NCBI GenBank assembly: GCA_021774205.1 | Contig: JAJFJI010000152.1 | Location: 1 to 37,589, forward strand | Origin: Nitrosomonas sp. | Lineage (GTDB): Bacteria; Pseudomonadota; Gammaproteobacteria; Burkholderiales; Nitrosomonadaceae | DNA: 37,589 nucleotides | Direction: 5' to 3' | Shown: positions 15,419-24,991 of the stretch, one piece after another | How positions within the stretch are numbered: the first letter of the stretch is position 1 | Layout: the number at the start of each line of letters is the position of its first letter | The notes under the pieces: generated by a model | The model's input: only the letters and a program-made list of their open reading frames with translations | Databases searched by the model: none | Told to the model about the DNA's origin: nothing | Program-made: the position numbers and the translations under genes

Positions 15419-16648
15419 ATGAAAAATAGAATAACACAACAGAATATTCCTAGTGGGTGGAAGTTAGTTACACTTGGCGACCTTTTTGAATTTAAAAATG
15501 GACTCAATTCTGAAAAGGAAAATTTTGGTCATGGGATTCGCTTTATTAATATCATGGAAATACTAAAACATGATTTCCTGGTGGCTGAAAATATTCCAGG
15601 ACGCATCAATGTTAATCCAAAAAGAAATGAGGAAAACTTAGTTGAGTATGGAGATGTTTTGTTTAATCGAACATCTGAAACTCCCAAGGAGGTTGGGATG
15701 ACTTCTGTTTATCTTGATACCGAACCAGTTGTATTTGGGGGGTTTGTCATACGTGCTAAATCAAAGTCAAATGAATTAAATGATCTTTTTAAGAAATACT
15801 GCTTTTCGTCAACAAATTTTAGAAAGGAAGTTATTAAAAACAGTCAGGGTGTCGTAAGGGGAAATATTGGACAGAATAATCTTAGAAAAATTTCGTTTTT
15901 ACTACCGCCCAGAAAAGAGCAGGACAACATTGTATCAATACTTGAAACATGGAGTCAGGCGATTGAGAAACTGAAGCGGAAAATTGAAATCAAGGAAGAA
16001 GTTAAGAAAGGTTTGATGCAAAAATTACTTATTGGCAAGATCCGGTTGCCTGGATTTAAAGGAACGTTGAAAGAAATACAGTTCGGAGATCTTTTTGACG
16101 AGCGATCAGAGAGGGGTGCCTTGGGTCTTCCTCTTCTATCAATTACATCAGATAAGGGTGTAATCTATCAATCTGATTCAAATAAGAAAGATACTTCTAA
16201 TTCAGATAAATCAAAATACCTTCGTATACGTCCAGGTGATATAGGGTACAACACCATGAGGATGTGGCAAGGGCGTAGTGCAATTTCTAGTATGGATGGA
16301 CTTGTTAGTCCTGCATATACAATACTTACCCCGAAAGAAAATGTTGATTCTCGATATTTTGCGTATTTATTTAAGATGCCACGAATAGTCAATTTCTTTT
16401 TCCAAAAATCACAAGGCTTGGTAAGCGATACATTGCAATGTCGGTACAGAGATTTCTCGATAGTAAAATATCCTGTTCCTGATTTCGATGAGCAGACCGC
16501 GGTTGCAGATCTGCTCACTTCTGCAGATAGAGAAATTATTGGACTTGAACAAAAACTTGCCATTCTCACAGATCAAAAGAAATATCTCCTCAACAATCTA
16601 ATCACTGGAGCTATTCGGCCCTCTGAATCATTGCCAATTCTTAAATAA
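15419..16648 (+). CDS. hsdS: Type I restriction specificity subunit HsdS (two TRDs)
   Basis: 409 residues with the classic two-repeat layout. TRD1 spans about 10-175 (SGWKLVTLGDLFEFKNGL...LRKISFLLPPRKEQDNIVSIL), with a central helix about 175-205 (KLKRKIEIKEEVKKGLMQKLL). TRD2 spans about 215-375, with a second helix ending EQKLAILTDQKKYLLNNLITG. Each TRD reads one half of the bipartite recognition site. It lies after the CBASS pair and six bases before hsdR. Together with the half-size hsdS at the operon start, this gives the operon two specificity genes. Confidence 0.93.
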   Translation: MKNRITQQNIPSGWKLVTLGDLFEFKNGLNSEKENFGHGIRFINIMEILKHDFLVAENIPGRINVNPKRNEENLVEYGDVLFNRTSETPKEVGMTSVYLDTEPVVFGGFVIRAKSKSNELNDLFKKYCFSSTNFRKEVIKNSQGVVRGNIGQNNLRKISFLLPPRKEQDNIVSILETWSQAIEKLKRKIEIKEEVKKGLMQKLLIGKIRLPGFKGTLKEIQFGDLFDERSERGALGLPLLSITSDKGVIYQSDSNKKDTSNSDKSKYLRIRPGDIGYNTMRMWQGRSAISSMDGLVSPAYTILTPKENVDSRYFAYLFKMPRIVNFFFQKSQGLVSDTLQCRYRDFSIVKYPVPDFDEQTAVADLLTSADREIIGLEQKLAILTDQKKYLLNNLITGAIRPSESLPILK

Positions 16649-16654
16649 ACTATC

Positions 16655-19600
16655 ATGTTAGAAAAAGTACACTTCGACGAAGCCAAACAATCACAGCTCA
16701 CTACACTCGAGCTGCTTTTGGCAATGGGATATCAATACATTTCCGCTGAAGAGGCTCTGCTTGATCGTGGTAGTGACACAAGCAACTTTATCTTGGCGAA
16801 TATCGCCAGTGAGAAACTCATGGAAATCAATGTGTATGAGGTTAATGGTAAGAGCTACAAGTTTAGCGAGAAAGATGTAAAAGACGTCGTGGATGAACTA
16901 GAGTACATTCAGTACGAGGGACTCATTGATACGGCTCAAAAAATATATAACATAATCATGCCCACATCTGGTGGTAAGACTATTCGTGTACGTGCGGGTG
17001 GAAAAACCGTTTCGAAGAACTTTCGATTTATTGATTTCGAGCATCCAGAAAACAACGCATTTCATGTGACTGCTGAGTTTGTGGCAAGTGGCAAGCAGAA
17101 TATCCGCCCAGATATTGTGTGCTTCGTAAACGGAATACCGTTTGCGGTGATTGAGAATAAAAAATCAAGTGTGGCAGTCACTGAGGCTATCAACCAAATG
17201 AACAGGAATCAGGGGCCTGAGTTCTGTCCAAAACTTTTTACTTTTACCCAGCTCCTTGTGGGTACAAATGGTAAGGAGCTGCAATACGGTACTACCGGTA
17301 CTCCGAACAAGTTTTACGCGGTTTGGAAAGAGAAAGGAATGACTGCAGAAGAAATAAATACACAAGCAAAAGAACTGATTGCTCAAAAGATTGATGATGA
17401 GGTGTATGAGGCGGTACTGAAAGACCTCAATGGATACATTGACGGACACAAGCAAAAGACTAAGAGACTGCCTACTGAGCAGGATCGTGGCATCTTGGCT
17501 TTGTTTGAACCTGCTCGGCTTTTAGATCTCACCAAGAACTACATCCTTTTTGATGCCGGGGTGAAGAAGCTTTCACGCTACCAGCAATACTTTGCGATTC
17601 ACAAGATGCTGCAGCGGGTTGATGAAACTGAGATTTCAGAATCTGGTATCACTCGTCGCAAAGGAGGGCTTGTATGGCACACCCAAGGATCGGGTAAATC
17701 ACTCACGATGGTTATGTTTGTGAAAGCTCTTATCGAGAATCCGCACATAAGTAACCCGCGAGTCATTATTGTGACTGATCGTAAGGATCTTGATAAGCAA
17801 ATCAAAGACACCTTTAAAAACTGTAATCTTAAGAAGGAGGTTATTCAGGCAACTAGCGGTCAGAATCTTCTTGATCTCATTAAAGATCGAAACCTTGGTG
17901 TTATTACGACAATCATTGATAAGTTTGAATCAGCTGCAAAAAAGAAGGCGGGATTTGTAGATACTGATCAAAATATTTTTGTACTCATTGATGAAGCTCA
18001 CCGAAGTCAAAGTGGTATCGCAAGTCTTGAGATGAATCGCATCATTCCGAATGCTTGCTACATCGGCTTTACAGGTACGCCACTCATGAAGAAGGATAAG
18101 GAGAGTTGGAAGAAGTTTGGCGGCTATATTGATAAATACACGATTGATGATGCTTTAGCAGATAATATCATTCTCCCACTCATCTACGAGGGAAGGTATG
18201 TGGATTTGGTTCAAAATGAGGAGCAGATTGACCGCCATATCGAACGTATTACCGAAGGCTTGAATGAAAAGCAGAAAAAAGAACTACAAAAATATATTGG
18301 TTCAAAAGTCATTAAGGATAACCCGCAAAGAATCGTCGAGATTGGCTACGATATTGAAAAACACTTCACTAATCATTTTCAAGATACTGGCCTTAAGGCG
18401 CAGATTGTAGCCCCGTCTAAATTCTCGGCTGTTTTGTTTCAAAAATTCTTTCAAGAGCGTGGGAATATGCGTACTGCCGTTGTGGTTTCTGATGAACATG
18501 ATGACGGTGATGAGGCGAACACGCATAAAGCCGAGGTAGTGAAATACCTTGATGGAATCAGAAAGAACCACAGCAGTGTGGCGAAGTATGAAAAGGATGT
18601 TATTGATAGTTTCAAATACAACGATGACGGTATTGAAATGATTATTGTGGTAGATAAACTACTTACTGGTTTTGATGCGCCACGTAATACGGTTCTATAC
18701 CTCGCTAAGGATCTGAAAGATCACAATCTGCTGCAAGCGATTGCTCGAGTAAATCGTCTGCACGAAAATAAGAAATTACCAAAGACGGCGGGATACATCA
18801 TTGATTACTCTGAGAATGCCAAAAATATCGACACAGCGATGAAGCTCTTTGGTAATTACGATGAAGCTGATGTTCAAGGAACCCTTATTGATGTTGCCGA
18901 CAAGATAGAAGAGCTTGAACAAAGCTACAGTCTATTGCATGACATTTTTAAAACCATTAAGGGATCATCTGATGATGAGGCATTTCTACAACTCCTTGAT
19001 GATGCTCCAACTCGTGAAGTATTTTATAAAACCCTCAACGCATTTATTAAAAGCTTGAATGAGTGTTTTGTATTGCAGGACTTTGTTCATGAGTTTGATA
19101 ACCTTGATATGTATACCCGTGAACTCAAGAAGTTTATGGAACTTCGCAAGACAGCGAGCTTGAAGTATGCAGATCGGGTTGACCTTGCTGAGTACAAGCA
19201 GTCACTCGTGAATATCTTGGATAAATACGTTGATGCAAAGGGCGTCGAATTACTTACCAAGCAAATTAACATCACAGACCGCAAACAGTTTGAGGAGGCG
19301 GTTGAAACGCTTGGTTCTGATAAATCAAAAGCTGAGGCGATTGCAGCCCAAACCCAAAAGACAATTTCTGAGAAATTGGATTCTGACCCTGAATTCTATG
19401 AGCGATTTTCTAAAAAGATTTCAGAGATATTGAAGAAGATGCGTGACGGCAAACTTGCTGATGTAGCTGCGCTAAAACAACTCAAACTTATCAAAGAGGA
19501 TGTAGTAAATAAGAAGGACGATACTCTACCAGACGCTGTTGATGCAGTAAAAGGATCAGATGTTTTTTACCGTAACCTCAGAGAAGATTTCAAGAAATTT

Positions 19601-19843
19601 GGCATTGTTGAGGATGAGTTTATTGTTATTACTCTCGATATATTCGGTATTGTGAAAGCTGAGGCAATTGTTGATTTTTATAAAAATCTTGATGTAAAAC
19701 GTCATATTATGAACATGCTGGATGATTATCTATATGACGTTGTAAAGAAAGAGAAAGGGGTAGATTTGTCTGATGCGGATATGCGGTCGATTATAAACAG
19801 CACGCTCACGCTTGCAGAAAATAATTATGAAATCTTCTCCTAA
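16655..19843 (+). CDS. hsdR: Type I restriction endonuclease HsdR
   Basis: 1062 residues, normal for HsdR. The N-terminal PD-(D/E)xK nuclease has RPDIVCFVNGIPFAVIENKK (about 151-170). The translocase has Walker A TQGSGKS (about 343-349), DEAH box LIDEAHRSQSG (about 444-454), the motif FTGTPL and the second RecA lobe (LLTGFDAPRNTVLYLAKDL...LLQAIARVNR). A C-terminal helical region binds the methylase core. HsdR moves DNA with ATP and cuts far from the recognition site when it is unmethylated. Its end overlaps the zinc peptidase gene by 32 bp. Confidence 0.96.
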   Translation: MLEKVHFDEAKQSQLTTLELLLAMGYQYISAEEALLDRGSDTSNFILANIASEKLMEINVYEVNGKSYKFSEKDVKDVVDELEYIQYEGLIDTAQKIYNIIMPTSGGKTIRVRAGGKTVSKNFRFIDFEHPENNAFHVTAEFVASGKQNIRPDIVCFVNGIPFAVIENKKSSVAVTEAINQMNRNQGPEFCPKLFTFTQLLVGTNGKELQYGTTGTPNKFYAVWKEKGMTAEEINTQAKELIAQKIDDEVYEAVLKDLNGYIDGHKQKTKRLPTEQDRGILALFEPARLLDLTKNYILFDAGVKKLSRYQQYFAIHKMLQRVDETEISESGITRRKGGLVWHTQGSGKSLTMVMFVKALIENPHISNPRVIIVTDRKDLDKQIKDTFKNCNLKKEVIQATSGQNLLDLIKDRNLGVITTIIDKFESAAKKKAGFVDTDQNIFVLIDEAHRSQSGIASLEMNRIIPNACYIGFTGTPLMKKDKESWKKFGGYIDKYTIDDALADNIILPLIYEGRYVDLVQNEEQIDRHIERITEGLNEKQKKELQKYIGSKVIKDNPQRIVEIGYDIEKHFTNHFQDTGLKAQIVAPSKFSAVLFQKFFQERGNMRTAVVVSDEHDDGDEANTHKAEVVKYLDGIRKNHSSVAKYEKDVIDSFKYNDDGIEMIIVVDKLLTGFDAPRNTVLYLAKDLKDHNLLQAIARVNRLHENKKLPKTAGYIIDYSENAKNIDTAMKLFGNYDEADVQGTLIDVADKIEELEQSYSLLHDIFKTIKGSSDDEAFLQLLDDAPTREVFYKTLNAFIKSLNECFVLQDFVHEFDNLDMYTRELKKFMELRKTASLKYADRVDLAEYKQSLVNILDKYVDAKGVELLTKQINITDRKQFEEAVETLGSDKSKAEAIAAQTQKTISEKLDSDPEFYERFSKKISEILKKMRDGKLADVAALKQLKLIKEDVVNKKDDTLPDAVDAVKGSDVFYRNLREDFKKFGIVEDEFIVITLDIFGIVKAEAIVDFYKNLDVKRHIMNMLDDYLYDVVKKEKGVDLSDADMRSIINSTLTLAENNYEIFS

Positions 19844-20555
19844 AAATCAAAAAGAATTTATTTTTGGCTCATTCGTCTACTGCTACGATCTCATTTGCCA
19901 AGACAGAAAAACACTTAACCTGACCGTCACGCCTGACATGCGTATTTGTGTAAAGTGCCCACACGATACTGCTCCCGATAGAATAGAACAGTTTCTCAAA
20001 CGTAAGTGGTACTGGCTACAAAAGCAACTGCATTTCTTTGGAAAGCATCAACGAAGGACCTATACAAAAGAATATGTGTCGGGAGAAAGTTTTCACTATT
20101 TGGGTCGTCAACACCAGCTACTTGTTAAGCAAGGTTCTGATGACAAGGTAGCGTTATTACGTGGCGTACTATTGGTGCAAACAACTAAATCCGTCACAAA
20201 TAGTACATATACTAAAAAGTTGCTAACCAACTGGTTTAATAAAAAAAGAAACAAAGTCTTCGCTGATCGTTTTGATGTGATGAAGGAGAGGTTTGACTAT
20301 AAACAAATGCCGACACTGTCAATAAGAGACATGAAGAAACGTTGGGGTAGTTTTATTAGTAAAGAAAAAATTGTCTTACATCCTAAACTAATTCACGTTT
20401 CAAAAGACTGTATTGACTATGTAATTGTTCATGAACTATGTCATATGCGGTATAAAAACCACGATAAAAAATTTTTTGCTTTTCTAAATGAGAAGTATCC
20501 TGGGTGGGAGAATAAAAAAGAAAAACTTGAGTTGCTCGGTGTTCATGTTCTTTAA
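19812..20555 (+). CDS. M48/YgjP-type zinc metallopeptidase linked to the restriction operon
   Basis: 247 residues. Its zinc motif HELCHMRYKNHDKKF (His207, Glu208, His211) identifies the YgjP-like (DUF45/WLM) metallohydrolase family. RWGSF, just upstream, is typical of the same family. The ATG at 19812 overlaps hsdR by 32 bp; a second ATG at 19827 is possible. The family often sits at the end of type I restriction operons, so a role in turnover of restriction subunits is plausible but unproven. A hairpin terminator follows at 20562. Confidence 0.85.
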   Translation: MQKIIMKSSPKNQKEFIFGSFVYCYDLICQDRKTLNLTVTPDMRICVKCPHDTAPDRIEQFLKRKWYWLQKQLHFFGKHQRRTYTKEYVSGESFHYLGRQHQLLVKQGSDDKVALLRGVLLVQTTKSVTNSTYTKKLLTNWFNKKRNKVFADRFDVMKERFDYKQMPTLSIRDMKKRWGSFISKEKIVLHPKLIHVSKDCIDYVIVHELCHMRYKNHDKKFFAFLNEKYPGWENKKEKLELLGVHVL

Positions 20556-20561
20556 AACAAA

Positions 20562-20589
20562 ATACCGTGCCTTCCATGGCAAACGGTAT
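20562..20589 (+). terminator. Terminator of the restriction operon
   Basis: ATACCGTGCC (20562-20571) pairs with GGC-aa-ACGGTAT (20578-20589) across a six-base loop with a two-base bulge, and is followed by a T-rich stretch. It lies just after the peptidase stop. Confidence 0.7.
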
Positions 20590-20746
20590 GTTTCTTACTT
20601 CCCTTTTTGTATTCATTGAAGGTTCAAGTGAAAAATGCTGCATTCCTGACAATAAGAAAGGCGAGGAATTGAATAATACAAAACTCACATCCGACTAAAC
20701 AGGTTGGCAGAATATTTGCTTTGGCATTAATTATTCATCAATTAAG

Positions 20747-22074
20747 CACGCGTGTCCGGTTTAAAACCATTGTAAATCAAGCCTCTCTTGCCCACCCTTG
20801 ACATCAAACTGTATCTCAACCTCAGAAAACAGTGATTTTAAAGGCTTTTTGTCAAAAAGAGACACTGATGTAATCTGTAACATTCTGTAGAGATCAAGCT
20901 CAATATTCAGTTTCTTTTTAACTAAAGCCATGAGTAAATAAGCACACAACGCAATACAAATTTGTGTCTTCACCGCATTTTCACTAGTTCCCCAAAAGGT
21001 TTTAATCTTTAAATGTTGTTTAATCCATCTAAAAAACAATTCCACCTGCCACCTGTTTTTATAGAGAACAGCAATGGTTAATGCCGTACTATTGAAATCA
21101 TTAGTGAGAAAGATATAAACAATTTTAGTTTCTTCATCTCGATATTTTATTCTTCTCATCTTGTCTGGGTACTTAACTCTGCTTTTCCTGTCATTCAAAG
21201 TAATAATTTGGTCACATAAGATACCTAAATTTTTATCAACAGCACTTGAATACAACCGACTGAATCTCATATTGCTTCTAGCCCTAGTAACAAAGAAAGC
21301 TCCAGCTTTATGTATTTTGTACCAACGTTCATAACCAAGGTAACCTTTATCCATCACATAATAAGCTTTAGCTTCATAAGTGATGTCATCAAGGAAATTC
21401 ACGTCGTTAACTTTCCCATCGGTAATGGTGAAAAAAGCAGGAATAGCACCATTTAAATCAAGTTGCATATTTAGCTTGATGGCTGAGTGTCGTCTATCGA
21501 ACTTAGCCCAACTAAATACACTTAAACATAAATCGATTACCGTTGAGTCTAAAAGATATACGGTGGCATCTAAATCAAGTTCCTCCATTTCACGGGAGAC
21601 AGGTTCCATTGGTCTGACTTTGGCTATCAAGGTTAGTGCTAAATCTCGGTAGATTCGCCAATCTCGATTTTTATTAGCGTCAGCTAAGGTACTTCTTTTA
21701 ATTTCTGAGTAAAAACCTAAGTGATATAATTTTTCATTATGTGCACCTAGGCAAGTTATAATGTCGCGCAAACTTTCTCGGTATGAAAGCTGTCCGAAGA
21801 GCATTGACCGCAATTGAAGCTGGCAAGAAAGAGACCTTACTCGGTGAGTTCCTCCATATTCCTTTATACATTTTTTAAATTCATAATCATCAACAAACTC
21901 TAGTATTTGTGAAAAAACATATTTTCCTTGATTCATAACAATAATTGATTAGAGGTAATATCCTCTGTCAATTATCACAGACCTGAATTCAAATCGAAAA
22001 ATCGATATTATTAAAATACCCCTTTAGTTGCAAGGGGTATTTGAGGTTTTGAAAAGTTAAACCGGACACGCGTG
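20747..22074 (-). mobile_element. Complete IS4-family insertion sequence with 10-bp target duplication
   Basis: About 1328 bp with perfect 18-bp terminal inverted repeats (CACGCGTGTCCGGTTTAA at 20747-20764, its complement at 22057-22074). The direct repeat ATCAATTAAG flanks it at 20737-20746 and 22075-22084, as expected of a 10-bp target duplication in this family. It carries one transposase gene. Perfect ends and an intact target duplication indicate a recent insertion. It landed in the last codons of the endonuclease gene at 22057-22959. Confidence 0.93.
20761..21936 (-). CDS. IS4-family DDE transposase
   Basis: 391 residues. The N-terminal region has the conserved QLSYRESLRDI stretch. The catalytic triad is visible as Asp130 (LLDSTVIDL), Asp196 (VMDKGYLG) and Glu299. 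The IS4-family signature Y-(2)-R-(3)-E-(6)-K is exact at Tyr292, Arg295, Glu299 and Lys306. No frameshift or stop is present, so the enzyme is probably active. The stop codon lies inside the left inverted repeat. Confidence 0.95.
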   Translation of the reverse strand: MNQGKYVFSQILEFVDDYEFKKCIKEYGGTHRVRSLSCQLQLRSMLFGQLSYRESLRDIITCLGAHNEKLYHLGFYSEIKRSTLADANKNRDWRIYRDLALTLIAKVRPMEPVSREMEELDLDATVYLLDSTVIDLCLSVFSWAKFDRRHSAIKLNMQLDLNGAIPAFFTITDGKVNDVNFLDDITYEAKAYYVMDKGYLGYERWYKIHKAGAFFVTRARSNMRFSRLYSSAVDKNLGILCDQIITLNDRKSRVKYPDKMRRIKYRDEETKIVYIFLTNDFNSTALTIAVLYKNRWQVELFFRWIKQHLKIKTFWGTSENAVKTQICIALCAYLLMALVKKKLNIELDLYRMLQITSVSLFDKKPLKSLFSEVEIQFDVKGGQERLDLQWF

Positions 22075-22959
22075 ATCAATTAAGCTATTCTCAAGCCTTG
22101 AAAGCTCAGTTTTTAGGTTTTCAAGCGTAGTTTCAAGTTTCTTTATTTCAGTTTTTAATGCTTCTATGTTTCTGATTATATCAGGATCAATGCCGTCATT
22201 ATCGTCATGACCCCAAGCTAATACTACTAATTCAGGGTGATCTATGTACGGATTTCGGTTGCCTTGCCTTTCTTCAATGTGGTTATTTCTCTCTTTTTCA
22301 GCCGCATCTACCGGGTCATCTTGATGCCACTGAAACAATACTTCTTTTTTGGCTATATTGGAAATATCACCGGCAACATCTGGATACATGGTATAGAAAT
22401 AATATACGGCTCTAGCCAGGTTCCCCTTATGATCTTCACGTGGTTCAAATGCTTCATTGCCAATTACCTCACTGAATGAATCTATTTCATCTGTTGGGAT
22501 ACTGTTTCTTATTATTCTTAGCCCGGGATCACCAGCGGTAATCCATTTTTCAGTTAAATTATCGTCTATCTCGTCAAAAGGTGAGTCACTTCTAGTTGAA
22601 TTGACGTTTTTATGGGTTGGAAATAAATGATGGAGATCTGACCTCATCGGTGATTTTTCATTAAACCAGGATTGCGGTATGGTATGTTCTGCATTGATTG
22701 GGTTGAGGAAGGTTGTATCCCTGGCTCTTTGTTTAAATCCTGAATAGACACCCGTGACCATATTATCGGTATCTTTATCTATGAAACTATACATGGCCCG
22801 TCTGGCTTCGTTGTAGCCAAGGTCATTGTGTTTGCCTTCATGCCAATTTTCTTTCAGCCACACTTTCAGGGTTTGGCCAGATAAATTATCTGGTGGTAGC
22901 GGCCCGGCATAACTAAAAAAGCTGAATAGGATTAATACGATACCTACATAAACTTTCAT
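22057..22959 (-). CDS. Secreted endonuclease I family nuclease, C-terminus altered by the IS
   Basis: 300 residues from the ATG at 22959, chosen because AAGGGG lies eight bases upstream and a signal peptide follows at once (MKVYVGIVLILFSFFSYAGP); an upstream GTG at 23019 lacks this. The endonuclease I core is clear: EARRAMYSFID, NAEHTIPQSWF and MRSDLHHLFPT with metal-binding His residues, then NSTR and DDPVDAAEKERN. These enzymes cut DNA non-specifically in the periplasm or outside the cell. The C-terminus has a short coiled coil. IS insertion replaced the last codon: before insertion the protein ended ...SLIDE, now ...SLIDHACPV, with the stop inside the IS repeat. Confidence 0.9.
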   Translation of the reverse strand: MKVYVGIVLILFSFFSYAGPLPPDNLSGQTLKVWLKENWHEGKHNDLGYNEARRAMYSFIDKDTDNMVTGVYSGFKQRARDTTFLNPINAEHTIPQSWFNEKSPMRSDLHHLFPTHKNVNSTRSDSPFDEIDDNLTEKWITAGDPGLRIIRNSIPTDEIDSFSEVIGNEAFEPREDHKGNLARAVYYFYTMYPDVAGDISNIAKKEVLFQWHQDDPVDAAEKERNNHIEERQGNRNPYIDHPELVVLAWGHDDNDGIDPDIIRNIEALKTEIKKLETTLENLKTELSRLENSLIDHACPV

Positions 22960-23212
22960 GATATCCCCTTTTAATATTAGCGATAAATCGAGTGTGACAG
23001 GCATTAATGCAGATTGCACAAAATCAAGAATACTATAATTCAGGTCTTAGTTTATTACTCATTTATTAAGGATCTGCTATTGAAAAGATTTCGGAATTTT
23101 GTTCTAAATGTGACGCTGGAAGTAGATTCATGTCGAGTTAGAACAATTAGGTCGATAAAGGTTTATAATAACCAATAATTCAATATCTTAGTTTATGCTA
23201 GATGAGGTATAA

Positions 23213-24991
23213 ATGAATACAAGAAACGAACCAAAACGTGTTGGCATCTGGATTCGCGTCTCCACCGAAGACCAGGTACGTGGTGAAAGCCCAGAAACCC
23301 ACGAACGGCGTGCTCGTCTTTATGCGGAAGCGAAGGGCTGGAATGTGGTTGAAGTGTATCGTCTGGATGCTGTTTCTGGCAAGACAGTAAAAGACACGCC
23401 AGAAGCCAAACAAATGCTTTCTGACGTACGTGACGGTCATATCACAGGGCTTATCTTCTCAAAATTGGCCCGTCTGGCGCGTAACACCAAGGAACTGTTG
23501 GATTTCTCTGAAATCTTCAGAAATCACGGTGCTGACCTGATCTCCTTGGCAGAATCTATCGATACCTCAACTCCTGCTGGTCGCCTTTTCTACACCATGA
23601 TCGCTGCCATGGCGCAATGGGAACGTGAAGAGATATCAGAGCGGGTAGCGGCATCAGTACCTATCCGAGCTAGGGCAGGAAAACAAACCGGAGGTCAGGC
23701 TCCTTATGGCTATCAATGGAAAGACAAAGAACTTCTCATTGATCCTGTTGAATCACCGGTTCGCAAGCTCATGTATGAGCTTTTCCGAGAGCATAAGCGG
23801 AAAAAGACCGTGGCTCGCCTTCTCAATGAACAAGGCTACCGAACCAGGAATGGCGGCAAATTTACTGATACCACTATTGATCGTCTACTGCGAGATCCCA
23901 TTGCTAAAGGTATCCGCCGGGCAAACTACACCCGCAATCAAGACGGCAAAGGTTCATGGGTACTTAAACCTGAATCTGAATGGGTATATTTAGAGGTTGA
24001 GCCGATAATTTCTGAAGAATTATGGGAAGAGTGCAACAATTGCCTTGATACGCAAAGAAACAAGCTTAAACGCGTTACTAAGCCTGTAGTACACCTCTTT
24101 TCTGGTCTGGTGTACTGCATCTGTGGACCCAAGATGTATGTGCCCTCAAACAGTCCTAAATACACCTGCCAGAAGTGTCGGAACAAAATGCCTATTGATG
24201 ATCTGGAAGCAGTATTTCATGAGCAGATCAAGAATTTTCTTGTCTCAGATCAGGAGATCAACGCTCATCTTGAACAAGGTAATGAAGTAGTAAGGGAAAA
24301 AACTGAACTTCTTTCAGTTCTTGAAAAAGAAATCGTTAAGCTCGCTCATGAGATTGATAAACTCTATGATCTTTATCAGGCAGACATGATCGATAAGTCT
24401 GGTTTTGGCACAAAATACAAACCACTAGCTGAGCGTCGTGACCAGCTAGAAGAACAAATTCCTGAACTTCAAGCCCAGATAGATATCCTTAAAATTTCAC
24501 AACTTTCCCAAGAAACTGCAATTGAAGAAGCTCGTGATGTTCATAGTCGTTGGCCAACTCTTACCTATGAAGAAAAACGCCGAATTGTGGAAGCGATAGT
24601 AGAGCGGATTACGATTGGTAATGGTGAGGTTGAAATCACTTTGTATTACACCCCACCGTCTTCCCTTCCAAGTTCAGACGGTGGGCCATTATCAAATCAA
24701 GGAGGAAGTAATCCTCCTTGTACCTCCTTCGGAAACCGTGGCAAAAAGGCAACGTTTGAACAAGGATTCATTGCGGCAATCAATTGGAACTTGGCCGGAA
24801 ATTCTGCCTGTCGTGCGGCACGAGATATCGTAATATATCCAGATTCTAAAGGCTCACGTAACACTTCCAGGACTCTGCGATCAAATTCTGGCAACTCGTC
24901 AAGAAATAGTACGCCATGCATTGCCAGGGAGATTTCGCCGGGGCGTGGATTACTGCCACCGCCAACCAGTGCAACTCCAGAAGCGGTATGA
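23213..24991 (+). CDS. Large serine recombinase at the comM junction, frame runs into antisense comM
   Basis: 592 residues as read. The N-terminal resolvase domain has the nucleophile in WIRVST (Ser17) and LARLARN (active-site Arg). The Recombinase domain runs about 155-290. The zinc ribbon has Cys302, Cys304, Cys319 and Cys322, and a coiled coil spans about 350-450. The native protein covers only about residues 1-515. The last 76 residues are antisense to comM, so the frame was extended by integration at the crossover. This recombinase is the likely integrase of the island. It is not related in its tail to the 6361-7914 enzyme. GAGG lies seven bases before the ATG. Confidence 0.92.
   Translation: MNTRNEPKRVGIWIRVSTEDQVRGESPETHERRARLYAEAKGWNVVEVYRLDAVSGKTVKDTPEAKQMLSDVRDGHITGLIFSKLARLARNTKELLDFSEIFRNHGADLISLAESIDTSTPAGRLFYTMIAAMAQWEREEISERVAASVPIRARAGKQTGGQAPYGYQWKDKELLIDPVESPVRKLMYELFREHKRKKTVARLLNEQGYRTRNGGKFTDTTIDRLLRDPIAKGIRRANYTRNQDGKGSWVLKPESEWVYLEVEPIISEELWEECNNCLDTQRNKLKRVTKPVVHLFSGLVYCICGPKMYVPSNSPKYTCQKCRNKMPIDDLEAVFHEQIKNFLVSDQEINAHLEQGNEVVREKTELLSVLEKEIVKLAHEIDKLYDLYQADMIDKSGFGTKYKPLAERRDQLEEQIPELQAQIDILKISQLSQETAIEEARDVHSRWPTLTYEEKRRIVEAIVERITIGNGEVEITLYYTPPSSLPSSDGGPLSNQGGSNPPCTSFGNRGKKATFEQGFIAAINWNLAGNSACRAARDIVIYPDSKGSRNTSRTLRSNSGNSSRNSTPCIAREISPGRGLLPPPTSATPEAV

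Larger units (their letters stand above)
1..24760. mobile_element. Genomic island inserted in comM (left end outside window)
   Basis: Everything left of about 24,760 interrupts comM after its codon 351. The island carries two large serine recombinases, a helicase-like gene, ArdC, Gabija, a type I restriction-modification operon with a CBASS-like insert, and an IS. The right boundary is inferred from the point where ComM homology stops (after ...AAMNPC) and where the rightmost recombinase frame enters antisense comM. The missing comM 3' part should lie beyond the left window edge. The island may be composite, because the recombinase at 6.4-7.9 kb has its own repeated core sites unrelated to the comM junction. 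Confidence 0.8.
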
